DNA of 46,018 nucleotides from Acinetobacter sp. GTDB lineage: Bacteria > Pseudomonadota > Gammaproteobacteria > Pseudomonadales > Moraxellaceae. The stretch spans positions 1-46,018 of the forward strand of contig JASLHF010000093.1 in assembly GCA_030152275.1 (NCBI GenBank), in the 5' to 3' direction. Of the stretch, positions 15,347 to 24,303 are shown piece by piece; within the stretch, counting starts at the first letter, position 1; every line of letters starts with the position of its first letter. Under the pieces are notes generated by a model. It worked only from the letters and a program-made list of their open reading frames with translations, was not told the origin of the DNA and did not search any database. The translations under genes were made by a program, and so were the position numbers.

Positions 15347-17596
15347 TTATTCAATCACTGCAATTTCAAGACCTGCTTGCGTTGCCAGTTCAGTAAAGGT
15401 TGGGAAACTGGTTGCCACAGTTTCTGTACCGATAATATTGATCTCACCCGAGGTGCGTAGACCTGCCATCGAGAAGCTCATTGCAATACGGTGATCGTGA
15501 TGTGATTCAATTTGACCGCCCGTGAAGATTGCACCCCACTCGCCTGCTTTGCCTTTACCTTCAATGATAATGCCATCATCTGTAGGTGTGCAGTCCACGC
15601 CCATGAGCTGCAGACCATCTGCCATCACTTGAATACGGTCTGACTCTTTTACACGCAGCTCGGCTGCGCCAGTTAAAATCGTTTGACCTTCTGCACATGC
15701 CGCTGCAATAAATAACGCTGGGAATTCATCAATCGCCAATGGCACTTGATCTTCCGGCATATGAATGCCTTTTAAGGTACGTGAGCCACGAATACGAATA
15801 TCTGCAATCGGTTCACCGCCTGCGATACGTTCATTTTCTACCGTCAGATCGGCACCCATTTGTTTTAAGATTTCAATCACACCGGTACGTGTTGGGTTAA
15901 TACCCACCGCTTCGAGAGTGACATCTGAACCTTCAGTAATTGCAGCACCCACCATAAAGAACGCAGCTGATGAAATGTCTGACGGTACTTGAATGTCAGT
16001 ACCCACCAACTTGCCACCGCCTTGCAGTGAAATGCGGTTGCCTTCGGTTTTTACTTCATAACCAAATGCACGCAGCATACGTTCTGAATGGTCACGGGTT
16101 GGTTCAGGCTCAGTCACTACGGTTTCACCCTCAGCCCAAAGACCTGCAAGTAAAATCCCTGATTTCACTTGAGCAGATGCCATAGGTAGGTCGTAGTGAA
16201 TCCCTTTCAGGTTTTGGTTACCTGAAATAGAGATCGGCGGCGTACCGCGCTCACCCGTGGTTTGAATCTGTGCGCCCATTTCACGTAATGGTTTGGCAAT
16301 ACGCTCCATTGGACGTTTAGTCAGTGATGCGTCACCCGTCATCACCGAATCAAATTTTTGCGCAGACAACATGCCTGAAAGCAGGCGCATTGAAGTCCCT
16401 GAGTTGCCCATATACAACGCGCTTGCAGGCGCTTTTAAGCCATGCATGCCCACGCCGTGAATGGTGACTTCACCATTTTTCGGGCCTTCAATACTCACCC
16501 CCATATCACGGAATGCTTGCAGTGTTGCTAATGCATCTTCACCTTCAAGGAAACCCGCAACATGCGTAGTTCCTTCAGCAATGGCACCAAACATGATGGA
16601 ACGGTGTGACACAGATTTATCACCTGGCACAGTAAATTTACCTTGGAATTTCTTAGCGCCCGGTAAAATTTTAAATTGCTGTGTCGTCACTTTATTTTTC
16701 TCCATCAGTGGTTTATTTGCGAGCATGTGATTGAAATGCTGACGCGCTGCTTGCGCATGCCCCAACAAGCCCATCAATGCTTGTGAATTTTCATCTTCAA
16801 TCAGTTTACGTAGAACGGCCAATTGTTTTTCAAAGCCATCCACCGCATTTAAAATTGCCTTTTTATTGGCGAAAAAGATGTCATGCCACATATGTGGGTC
16901 GCTCGCAGCAATCCGTGAGAAATCACGGAAACCGCCAGCGGCATAACGGAAAATATCTAAATTGTCTTCTCGGTTGGCGAGTTGCTCAACCAAGTTAAAT
17001 GCCATTAAATGCGGAAGATGGCTGGTGTGTGCCAACACTTCATCGTGCTTGTCCACATCCATACAGATTACTTCCGCTTTGGCAGCTTGCCACAATCGAA
17101 TCAGTTTCTCTACAGCCCAGTCTGCGCTACTTGGTAAGGGGGTCAAAATGACTTTGTGATTGACAAATAAATCAACCTTACCTGCGTGCACACCAGTATG
17201 CTCTGCGCCTGCAATCGGATGCCCCGGCACAAAACCGGCAGGCAATTGCTCGCCATAAACCGCTTTTGCCGCATCGACCACATTGCCCTTGGTACTGCCA
17301 ACATCCGTAATAATGGTCTGTTCAGACAAATACGGTTTAATGCTTTCCAAGACCTTTTGAGTGGCACGCACAGGCAAAGCAAGCACGACAAGATCTGCAC
17401 CTTGAACCGCTTCAGCCGGATCACTATAACCCTGTTGAATCAAACCCAAAGTTTTGGCATCTTCCAAAGTTTTTTGTGAACGCGTAGACGCCACAATTTC
17501 TTTAGCCAATCCTTCTGCAACAATGACACGAGCCAGACTTGAGCCAATGAGCCCAAGTCCAATAAAAGCAACTTTTTCAAATAGTGGCACAGACAT
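15347..17596 (-). CDS. Bifunctional prephenate dehydrogenase / EPSP synthase (TyrA-AroA fusion)
   Basis: 749 residues, a fusion of two shikimate/tyrosine enzymes. Residues 1 to about 295 are TyrA: a Rossmann motif GLGLIGSSLA, DVGSTKGN, and the catalytic region GHPIAGAEHTGV, then SHLPHLMAFNL. Residues about 312-749 are AroA (3-phosphoshikimate 1-carboxyvinyltransferase): VPGDKSVSHRS, MGNSGTSMRLLSG, GDASLTKRPMERI, MASAQVKSGILLAGL, ELRVKESDRI and HHDHRIAMSF. These AroA motifs are those of the class II (CP4-like) branch, but the loop has Gly in GNSGT where the CP4 enzyme has Ala. The fusion is a known Acinetobacter-lineage trait. It starts 3 bases after the hisC-type gene and is clearly co-transcribed with it. 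Confidence 0.96.
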   Translation of the reverse strand: MSVPLFEKVAFIGLGLIGSSLARVIVAEGLAKEIVASTRSQKTLEDAKTLGLIQQGYSDPAEAVQGADLVVLALPVRATQKVLESIKPYLSEQTIITDVGSTKGNVVDAAKAVYGEQLPAGFVPGHPIAGAEHTGVHAGKVDLFVNHKVILTPLPSSADWAVEKLIRLWQAAKAEVICMDVDKHDEVLAHTSHLPHLMAFNLVEQLANREDNLDIFRYAAGGFRDFSRIAASDPHMWHDIFFANKKAILNAVDGFEKQLAVLRKLIEDENSQALMGLLGHAQAARQHFNHMLANKPLMEKNKVTTQQFKILPGAKKFQGKFTVPGDKSVSHRSIMFGAIAEGTTHVAGFLEGEDALATLQAFRDMGVSIEGPKNGEVTIHGVGMHGLKAPASALYMGNSGTSMRLLSGMLSAQKFDSVMTGDASLTKRPMERIAKPLREMGAQIQTTGERGTPPISISGNQNLKGIHYDLPMASAQVKSGILLAGLWAEGETVVTEPEPTRDHSERMLRAFGYEVKTEGNRISLQGGGKLVGTDIQVPSDISSAAFFMVGAAITEGSDVTLEAVGINPTRTGVIEILKQMGADLTVENERIAGGEPIADIRIRGSRTLKGIHMPEDQVPLAIDEFPALFIAAACAEGQTILTGAAELRVKESDRIQVMADGLQLMGVDCTPTDDGIIIEGKGKAGEWGAIFTGGQIESHHDHRIAMSFSMAGLRTSGEINIIGTETVATSFPTFTELATQAGLEIAVIE

Positions 17597-17599
17597 AAC

Positions 17600-18691
17600 T
17601 TACGCTTTTGCCTCTAGGCCCAACACTTTAGCCAATGCAGCGAGGAATTTTGCATTTTCAGCTTCAGTACCAATAGACACACGAAGATGTTCTGCAATTC
17701 CTACAGGACGCACAATCACGCCTTCTTTTAATAAAGCGTTGAATGTTTGTGCAGGATCTGCTTTTACATTGACTAAAATAAAGTTGGCACGTGAAGGTAC
17801 ATAGTCCAAACCTAAAGCTTCAAAACCTGCTTCAAGTTGAGCCATGCCTGCTTTATTGACCACACGTGATTTTTCAATAAACGCTTCATCTTTCAGTGCA
17901 GCAACAGCAGCAACCATCGCTAAATGATTGACGTTGAACGGCTGACGAATACGATTTAAGAAGTCTGTTACTTCAACGGATGCGAGTGCAAAACCGACAC
18001 GGAGCGCAGCCAAGCCATAGCACTTAGACATGGTACGGCTCACGATTAAGTTTGCGTATTGGTCTAAGAATTTTAAGCTGTTGAAGTTTTCTGGGAAATA
18101 TTCCACATACGCTTCATCGAGTACCACAATCACATTTGCCGGCACTTTTTGCATGAATGCTTCAAATGCAGCTTCTTCAAACCACGTCCCTGTTGGGTTG
18201 TTTGGATTGGCAATGAAGATCAATTTGGTATTGGCTTTAACCGCAGCAGCCATTGCGTCTAAGTCATGTGAGAAGCCTTTTGCAGGCACTTCAATTGCTT
18301 CAGCATTAATTGCTTGAGTTACCAAACCATAGACAGCAAATGCATGTTGGCTATAAACCACAGAGTCATTTTCAGAAACAAATGCGCGCGCAAAAATTTC
18401 CAGAAGATCGTTTGAACCATTACCCAAAGTAATACGGTTATGCGCTACACCAAATTGTTTTTCAACTTGGTCTTTTAGAATAAAACCGCCACCATCCGGA
18501 TATCGGCCAATTTCAGCAAGTTCAGCTGCAACAGCTTCTTTAACTTTATCTGAACAACCCAATGGGTTTTCATTTGATGCGAGTTTGACGATATCAGTAA
18601 TACCCAACTCACGCTCAAGTTCACTAATTGGTTTACCTGGTTGATAAGGCTTTAACTTTGCAATGCCTTCATTGGCTGGGACAAACGTCAT
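17600..18691 (-). CDS. hisC: HisC-type PLP aminotransferase (probably aromatic)
   Basis: 363 residues, fold type I aminotransferase annotated as histidinol-phosphate aminotransferase. Motifs: LASNENPLGCS, LGNGSNDLLEI, IANPNNPTGTW, VLDEAYVEYF (PLP-binding Asp and Tyr), RTMSKCYGLAALRVGF with the Schiff-base lysine, and the substrate Arg near the C-terminus (EHLRVSIGT). Because it sits between pheA and tyrA/aroA, it most likely serves phenylpyruvate, hydroxyphenylpyruvate or prephenate transamination, as argued for hisC2 in the Pseudomonas pheA-hisC-tyrA-aroA supraoperon. A role in histidine synthesis cannot be excluded. Confidence 0.93.
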   Translation of the reverse strand: MTFVPANEGIAKLKPYQPGKPISELERELGITDIVKLASNENPLGCSDKVKEAVAAELAEIGRYPDGGGFILKDQVEKQFGVAHNRITLGNGSNDLLEIFARAFVSENDSVVYSQHAFAVYGLVTQAINAEAIEVPAKGFSHDLDAMAAAVKANTKLIFIANPNNPTGTWFEEAAFEAFMQKVPANVIVVLDEAYVEYFPENFNSLKFLDQYANLIVSRTMSKCYGLAALRVGFALASVEVTDFLNRIRQPFNVNHLAMVAAVAALKDEAFIEKSRVVNKAGMAQLEAGFEALGLDYVPSRANFILVNVKADPAQTFNALLKEGVIVRPVGIAEHLRVSIGTEAENAKFLAALAKVLGLEAKA

Positions 18692-18760
18692 TTTACACTT
18701 CCGGTTATTTCAAGTGATGAAGGTGATCAGCTCCTGTTGAAGCCGATCACAGTTGTGATC

Positions 18761-19870
18761 TTAAAGAACAGCAATCGGATATGAACCCAATACACGAATT
18801 TCTTTTACCAACGGACGAATTTCTTCAATGGCCGCTTTCACGTTTTCTTGCTCAACATGACCTTCCAAGTCCACAAAGAAGACATAGGCCCATTTTTCAG
18901 GCAATGCAGGACGTGTTTCGATACTGGTTAAGCTGATGTTGTGCTTCGCAAATGGCGCAAGAATTTCAAGCAACGCACCTGCACGGTCATGTGCAGAAAT
19001 GAGCAATGAAGTTTTATCATTGCCGCTTTGCGGGATTTTTTCACGGCCAATCACCAAGAAACGTGTGGTATTTTCCGGATTATCTTCAATATTGCTGTGC
19101 AGAATTTCCAGATTATAAATATTCGCTGCTACTTCAGAAGCGATTGCAGCAGAGTGCCATTCATTACGGATACGGCGGGCCGCTTCTGCATTTGAGCTTA
19201 AAGCCACGCGCTCTACACCTGGATAGTGCGCGTCCAGCCAGCCGCGGCATTGCGCCAAAGTTTGCTGATGGGCATAGATCTGTTTAATGCTGTCTTTGCG
19301 GGTACTTTCAGAAACTAAAAATTGATGATGAATTGGCAGTTCAACTTCACCAATCACATTTAAATGTGAAGTTTTAAAACAGTCCAGCGTATGGTTCACA
19401 ACGCCTTCAGATGAATTTTCAACAGGCACCAAACCATAATGCGCACTGCCCGCTTCAACTTCGCGGAATACTTCATCAATAGTCGGCAATGGACGAATCA
19501 CTGCATCATGGCCAAAATGCTTCAATACCGCCGAATGCGTATAAGTGCCCACAGGCCCTAAAAACGCAATGCTTTGCGGTGCTTCCAGCGCCAGGCAGGC
19601 CGACATAATTTCACGAAACAAGCGCGCCATTGTCACATCTGACAACGGGCCTTCATTGCGGTCCATAACTTTGCGCAGCACTTGAGCTTCACGTTCAGGA
19701 CGGTAAAACAGCGGGTTCTCTTCAGCAGCAAATTTCGCTTTTGCGACAGCTTCAGCCAATTTCGCGCGGCGGTTGATCAGCTGCTGGATCTGCATATCGA
19801 CAGAGTCAATATCTTCGCGAATCTGAGCTAAGTCCAGAGAAGCCGTAGTGTTTTGATCGTCATTGATCAT
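18761..19870 (-). CDS. pheA: Bifunctional chorismate mutase / prephenate dehydratase (P-protein)
   Basis: 369 residues, making phenylpyruvate from chorismate. AroQ-type chorismate mutase occupies about residues 10-95 (IREDIDSVDMQIQQLINRR with the active-site Arg, then YRPEREAQVL). Prephenate dehydratase spans about 100-280 (FLGPVGTYTHSAV, YGLVPVENSSEGVVNHTLD, and TTRFLVIGR). The ACT domain covers about 290-365 (GALLEILAPFAKHNISLTSIETRP), with the ESRP-like motif in the form ETRP, for feedback by phenylalanine. Start at 19870 with AAGGG about ten bases upstream; the ATG at 19915 is less likely. First gene of the operon; 69 bases separate it from hisC. Confidence 0.96.
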   Translation of the reverse strand: MINDDQNTTASLDLAQIREDIDSVDMQIQQLINRRAKLAEAVAKAKFAAEENPLFYRPEREAQVLRKVMDRNEGPLSDVTMARLFREIMSACLALEAPQSIAFLGPVGTYTHSAVLKHFGHDAVIRPLPTIDEVFREVEAGSAHYGLVPVENSSEGVVNHTLDCFKTSHLNVIGEVELPIHHQFLVSESTRKDSIKQIYAHQQTLAQCRGWLDAHYPGVERVALSSNAEAARRIRNEWHSAAIASEVAANIYNLEILHSNIEDNPENTTRFLVIGREKIPQSGNDKTSLLISAHDRAGALLEILAPFAKHNISLTSIETRPALPEKWAYVFFVDLEGHVEQENVKAAIEEIRPLVKEIRVLGSYPIAVL

Positions 19871-20357
19871 TGTGATGTCGCCCTTCAAAATCATGGTTGC
19901 AAACAAGTATAACAATAGTTAGCTTTCAAATGTTGCGCAATACAACTTTCATTGATTCAGCCTTAAAAACATACAGTTGTTTAAAACATCAGCAAGACTT
20001 AAACTTAACATCAAAAAAATAAATATAGATTTAGATAAATTAACAAGAGAATTTTGTAACCTATAGTCTATAAATTTTTTTTAAATAAAATTCAGCAGAA
20101 ATCAATGAATTTTCTATCAACAAAGAACTATTAACTATAAGAATTAGTTTGAAAATATCTTTTTTATTTGCACATTTTCTTTAATTAAATGAGGCACAGT
20201 ACACTAAAAAGTTCAGATGTATTTCTTCTCAAAATAAAACTTAAGACCGGCATTTTCGTATTTTAGTTACGTTTTTCGACCAATCCACTACAAACAAATC
20301 ATGAATATTTAATGATTTATATATAGTCTTTTTAAAAAGACGCGCCGGAGCTGAATT
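19871..20357. other. AT-rich divergent spacer between pheA and the DJ-1-like gene
   Basis: About 490 bases with no credible coding frame. Near the right end are AAATCAT/ATGATTT (an inverted repeat around 20299-20321) and a perfect 16-bp palindrome GTCTTTTTAAAAAGAC at 20328-20343, just before the ribosome binding site of the next gene. No tryptophan/phenylalanine-type leader peptide with runs of Phe codons is visible upstream of pheA. Confidence 0.45.
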
Positions 20358-20879
20358 ATGCGCAAAAGAATCGCAGTACTGGTTACCCATAATTTTGAGG
20401 ATTTGGAATATTCTGAGCCTGTGGAAGCTTTTCGCGCCGCACGTCACTGCGTATCCAATATTGAGCATCGTGCAGGAAATATTGTATACGGCAAACACCG
20501 CCGTTTTTCCGTTACCATCGACCAAAGTATAGATCAGGCATCGATTCATGATTTTGATGCACTGTTGATTCCTGGCGGCGATTCTCCAGAGTTTTTACGC
20601 AGCGATTCACGCTATATTGATTTTATCCGAGATTTTGCCGGCGCATATAAACCCATTATGTGCATTTGTGATGTTCCTCAGCTGCTCATCAGCGCTCAAA
20701 TCGTTTATGGACGGCGCATGACTGCACATGAAACTGTCATGCAAGACCTGCTAGATGCTGGCGCTGTCGTTTATTATGAAAAACCCGTCGTAAATGACAG
20801 CAATTTATACATTACTGCTCGGGCAGCGCAAGATTTACCAGCGTTTATACAAGAAAGCCTTTATGTACTGAATCAATAA
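20358..20879 (+). CDS. DJ-1/PfpI family protein with altered nucleophile motif
   Basis: 173 residues of the DJ-1/PfpI/YhbO superfamily (glyoxalase, protein deglycase or protease-like). Family landmarks are HNFEDLEYSEP (with the conserved acidic residue near the N-terminus), LLIPGGDSPEFLR and the nucleophile strand ending in C104 followed by PQLLIS. In PfpI-type enzymes the cysteine is followed by His-Gly (ICHGPQ); here it reads ICDVPQ, with an extra cysteine two residues earlier (C102). The catalytic His is thus replaced by Asp, and the activity may differ. GGAG lies eight bases before ATG. Stand-alone gene. Confidence 0.85.
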   Translation: MRKRIAVLVTHNFEDLEYSEPVEAFRAARHCVSNIEHRAGNIVYGKHRRFSVTIDQSIDQASIHDFDALLIPGGDSPEFLRSDSRYIDFIRDFAGAYKPIMCICDVPQLLISAQIVYGRRMTAHETVMQDLLDAGAVVYYEKPVVNDSNLYITARAAQDLPAFIQESLYVLNQ

Positions 20880-21137
20880 ACTCAAATTACATTCCTTTGA
20901 GATTCAGTGCAGATCGCCCCAACCTTTAAAATACTGTCCAGACATGAAAATGGTACGGCAACCTGCTTCTCATAAATAATTCATATTTTAAATACCTCAA
21001 TAAAAAGCAGAAAAGCGCTCTTAGGCCCTTTCCTGCTGTTTTAACGACTGCCGGTGCAAAACACCGATGCAGCCATACGTTTTAGCTGTTTAAACTGAAA
21101 ATGTATGGATAAAACACTCCATTTTAACCAATCTTCA

Positions 21138-22280
21138 TTAGCGTCCCAGCATACTTCGCGCAACAATTTCTTTCATGATTTCATTGGTGCCGCCGTAAAT
21201 ACGCTGAATACGGGCATCCACAAAAAAGCGCGAAATCGGATATTCAGTCATATAGCCGTAACCGCCAAACAGCTGCAGTAAGCTGTCTGCAATTTTCATC
21301 TGCATATCGGTAGAAAAGCTTTTAAGCGCGGCCGCCGTTTCTACGTCCAGCTTACCCTGCATATACAGTTCGACATTTCTCTCATAAAAAGCCGCAACCG
21401 CAAGTTCATCAATTTTGGCCTGCGCCAGCACAAAACGAGTGTTTTGAAACTGCCCGATCGCCTGTCCAAAAGCCTGACGCTCTTTGACATATTGCACAGT
21501 AACATCAATTGAACCTCGGATAGCGCCAATCGCAGTCGATGCAATCGCAGTACGCTCCCGCGGCAGTTCCTGCATCAAATAAGCAAAGCCCTGACCTGGC
21601 TGCCCCAGCAGCTGCCATTTTGGTACTTTTACATTGTCAAAAAACAGCTCAGAGGTATCTTGTGAATGCAGGCCGATTTTGTCTAAATTTGTGCCTTTTT
21701 TAAAGCCGTCTAAATGCGTATCCACCAGCAATAAAGAAATGCCTTTGGCACGCGCCTGCGGGTCTGTTTTGGCAGCTAATACGACCACATCTGCATGCTG
21801 ACCGTTTGATATAAAAGTCTTTGAACCATTCAGCAGATAATGATCATCCTGCAAAATAGCGCTGCTGCGCATGGACTGCAAATCTGAACCGGCGCCCGGC
21901 TCAGTCATGCCTATTGCGCCAACTGCTTCGCCGCTCACCATTTTGGGCAGCCAGTACTGTTTTTGCTCTTCAGAACCAATATGCAAAATATATGGCGCTG
22001 CAATTTCTGAATGGCAAGAAATGCCCGTCGACAGCGCGCTAAAGCCTGCCCGGGCTGATTCTTCAACCAGCATGAGCGAATAATGGGTCGGCACGCCATA
22101 GCCGCCATATTCTTCTGGCACATCGACACATAAGAAACCGTTTTCGCCCAGCAAGCTCCAAACAGAGCGCGGCATCATCCCCTGTTTTTCCCATGCTTCA
22201 TAATGCGGCGCAATATGTTCACTCATAAAGCGGCGAAAATTGTCCCGAAATAATTCTAAATCTGCGTCATAAGCCAGCAT
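21138..22280 (-). CDS. Acyl-CoA dehydrogenase
   Basis: 380-residue FAD enzyme that introduces the alpha-beta double bond in acyl-CoA during beta-oxidation or amino acid breakdown. Domains: N-terminal helical (to about 120), middle beta domain with AIGMTEPGAGSDL and FISNGQHAD, C-terminal helical with RQAFGQAIGQFQ and GGYGYMTEYPISRFFVDARIQRIYGGTNEIMKEI. The C-terminal motif is YGGTNEI, so the medium-chain catalytic Glu (YEGT) is absent; as in long-chain enzymes such as ACADL, the base is likely the Glu in ELPRERT of helix G. No beta-oxidation neighbours, so the substrate is open. Confidence 0.93.
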   Translation of the reverse strand: MLAYDADLELFRDNFRRFMSEHIAPHYEAWEKQGMMPRSVWSLLGENGFLCVDVPEEYGGYGVPTHYSLMLVEESARAGFSALSTGISCHSEIAAPYILHIGSEEQKQYWLPKMVSGEAVGAIGMTEPGAGSDLQSMRSSAILQDDHYLLNGSKTFISNGQHADVVVLAAKTDPQARAKGISLLLVDTHLDGFKKGTNLDKIGLHSQDTSELFFDNVKVPKWQLLGQPGQGFAYLMQELPRERTAIASTAIGAIRGSIDVTVQYVKERQAFGQAIGQFQNTRFVLAQAKIDELAVAAFYERNVELYMQGKLDVETAAALKSFSTDMQMKIADSLLQLFGGYGYMTEYPISRFFVDARIQRIYGGTNEIMKEIVARSMLGR

Positions 22281-22492
22281 ATGTCTTCCTTGTTTTATCG
22301 TGTGATTTTTATTGTTCCATCCTAGCGGCTTTATATTGCCCTGTCATGCTGGAGAACCCTCCGGTTTTGCTTTTCTTTTTATAGTGTTCAGAGGCTGTTC
22401 AAGCTAAACCAAGGCTCTTTATCTTTTATGTGAAACCCGATTTTTATCCACCGCACATTTTAAAGTCAGTTTTTTTATTTCAACCCAAAAAT

Positions 22493-22514
22493 AAAGGAGG
22501 CCGAAGCCTCCTTT
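22493..22514 (-). terminator. Terminator of dctA
   Basis: 9-bp perfect stem AAAGGAGGC / GCCTCCTTT with a CGAA tetraloop, then TATTTTTGG on the minus strand, about 30 bases after the dctA stop. Confidence 0.88.
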
Positions 22515-22544
22515 ACTGCAATTCAATCAAATTCGCTGTACAGC

Positions 22545-23888
22545 TTATGCATGCGCATTGCCTTGTTCAGCCATTTGACGGTCAACTTCTTCTGGGTTTT
22601 GCAAAGCAAAGTCCAGCTTTTCTTTATCCAGCTGTCCAACCCATTTCGCCACAACAATGGTGGCCAAAGAGTTGCCGACTAAGTTGGTCAAAGCGCGGGC
22701 TTCTGACATGAAACGGTCAATACCTAAAATCAGCGCCAAACCTGCTACAGGAATATGGCCCACGGCTGACAAGGTTGCTGCCATGACAATAAAGCCTGAA
22801 CCGGTTACACCTGCTGCGCCTTTTGATGAAATCAGCAGCACTGCAAGCAGGGTAATTTCATGGGTCAAGTCCAATTGCGTATTGGTCGCTTGTGCAATGA
22901 AGATGGCTGCCATGGTCAAATAAATGGATGTGCCGTCCAAGTTAAATGAATAGCCAGTTGGAATTACAAGGCCTACCACAGATTTCTCACAACCTGCAAT
23001 TTCCAGCTTTTTCAACATGCGCGGCAATACAGATTCAGATGAAGATGTGCCTAATACAATCAACAGTTCTTCACGGATCATGCGGATCATTTTCATAATA
23101 CTGAAACCGCAGAAGCGCGCAATGCTTCCCAACACAATGAAAATAAACAGCAAACAAGTAATATAGAAGCAGATGATCAGCTGCGCCAATTGCGCCAATG
23201 AACCAATGCCGTATTTACCAATGGTGAATGCCATTGCGCCAAATGCGCCGATTGGAGCCAATTTCATGACCATATTTACAATGTTAAAGAACACATGTGA
23301 AATTTGATCGATGAATTTCAATACCGGTTTGCCGGCATCGCCCAATTTATGCAGCGCAAAACCAAACAGCATAGCAAACAGCAGCACTTGCAAAATTTCG
23401 CCTTCAGCAAACGCGCCCACGACCGTATTTGGAATAATGTGCATCAGGAAGTCGACTGTCGACTGTGAAGCGCCCGATTCTACATATTTACTAATGCCAG
23501 AGGTATCGAGTGTAGCAGGGTCAATATTCATGCCCACGCCCGGTTTCGCAATATTAATCACGAACAGGCCGATAATCAGCGCCAAGGTAGATACAACTTC
23601 AAAGTACAGCAGCGCAATACCGCCGGTCTTGCCGACAGACTTCATGCTTTCCATACCTGCAATACCGCTGACCACAGTACAGAAAATCACTGGCGCAATA
23701 ATCATTTTGATTAATTTAATGAACGCATCGCCTAAAGGCTTCAGCTGCTCACCTAGTCCAGGAACACTTTGCTTCACGCCGTTAACAATTTCAGTTGTGC
23801 TTGGCGAAAAATGACCGACTAACACACCGGCAATAATGGCAACAATGACCTGAAAATACAGCGACTTATAAATTGGTTTTTTAGCCAT
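22545..23888 (-). CDS. dctA: C4-dicarboxylate / amino acid:cation symporter (DctA-like)
   Basis: 447-residue member of the DAACS family in the inner membrane. Family signatures are visible: FIKLIKMIIAPVIFCTVVSGIAGM early, the serine-rich hairpin GTSSSESVLPRMLKKLE, IPTGYSFNLDGTSIYLT, SSKGAAGVTGSGFIVMAATL and the substrate-site segment ILGIDRFMSEARALTNLVGN. The SSSE and GIDRFMSEARALTN forms are those of DctA, importing succinate, fumarate, malate and related acids, rather than GltP. No dctBD sensor genes adjoin. The 415-base upstream region holds an 18-bp palindrome that could be an operator. Confidence 0.93.
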   Translation of the reverse strand: MAKKPIYKSLYFQVIVAIIAGVLVGHFSPSTTEIVNGVKQSVPGLGEQLKPLGDAFIKLIKMIIAPVIFCTVVSGIAGMESMKSVGKTGGIALLYFEVVSTLALIIGLFVINIAKPGVGMNIDPATLDTSGISKYVESGASQSTVDFLMHIIPNTVVGAFAEGEILQVLLFAMLFGFALHKLGDAGKPVLKFIDQISHVFFNIVNMVMKLAPIGAFGAMAFTIGKYGIGSLAQLAQLIICFYITCLLFIFIVLGSIARFCGFSIMKMIRMIREELLIVLGTSSSESVLPRMLKKLEIAGCEKSVVGLVIPTGYSFNLDGTSIYLTMAAIFIAQATNTQLDLTHEITLLAVLLISSKGAAGVTGSGFIVMAATLSAVGHIPVAGLALILGIDRFMSEARALTNLVGNSLATIVVAKWVGQLDKEKLDFALQNPEEVDRQMAEQGNAHA

Positions 23889-24303
23889 AAGAATTCTTCA
23901 CGATCTGCTTCTGAATTCAGAAGTTCAATTTTATGTCTATTTTTCAGAAAAAATAAACATCCCAAACTCATTTGCCGCTGACAAAAGAGCACCACAGCAT
24001 TGGAAACGACCAATACTTAAAAACTAGAGAAGTGTGAATGTGATTTGCTAAAAAAATCACGCCATGCCAACATAGCGTTTGGCAGATGGTCAGGAGATGA
24101 TGAACACACAAAAGTATGGTTAAATTTTACCTAATTTTAAAAACTTTGTTCGGCTTCAAATGTTAAATTTGATTAATAAATAAACTCGATGCATTAGACC
24201 ATAGTCTAATACCAAGCAAAATCGATCATAATATACAGCTGTAAAAAAACCGCCTGAATCAGTAGACTATCTGCTCCTGCTGCCTGTGAAACGCAATTGA
24301 CTC
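23889..24303. other. Divergent spacer between dctA and ybiB
   Basis: 415 bases without a credible gene. It contains the near-perfect palindrome at 24193-24210 and, nearer dctA, an inverted GTGATT / AATCAC pair with a 9-base spacer (about 24040-24060). The latter is too widely spaced for a CRP/Vfr site. No sigma-54 promoter of the dctA type could be read. Confidence 0.45.
24193..24210. promoter_or_regulatory. 18-bp palindrome, candidate operator for dctA/ybiB
   Basis: ATTAGAC and GTCTAAT form a perfect 7-bp inverted repeat around a CATA core. Length and symmetry fit a dimeric repressor site (GntR, TetR or LysR-like). It lies about 95 bases before the ybiB ATG and about 305 bases before the dctA ATG. 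Confidence 0.45.

Noticed and set aside
24040..24060. CRP/Vfr site upstream of dctA
   Set aside because: The GTGATT and AATCAC half-sites are spaced too far apart for a CRP-family dimer.
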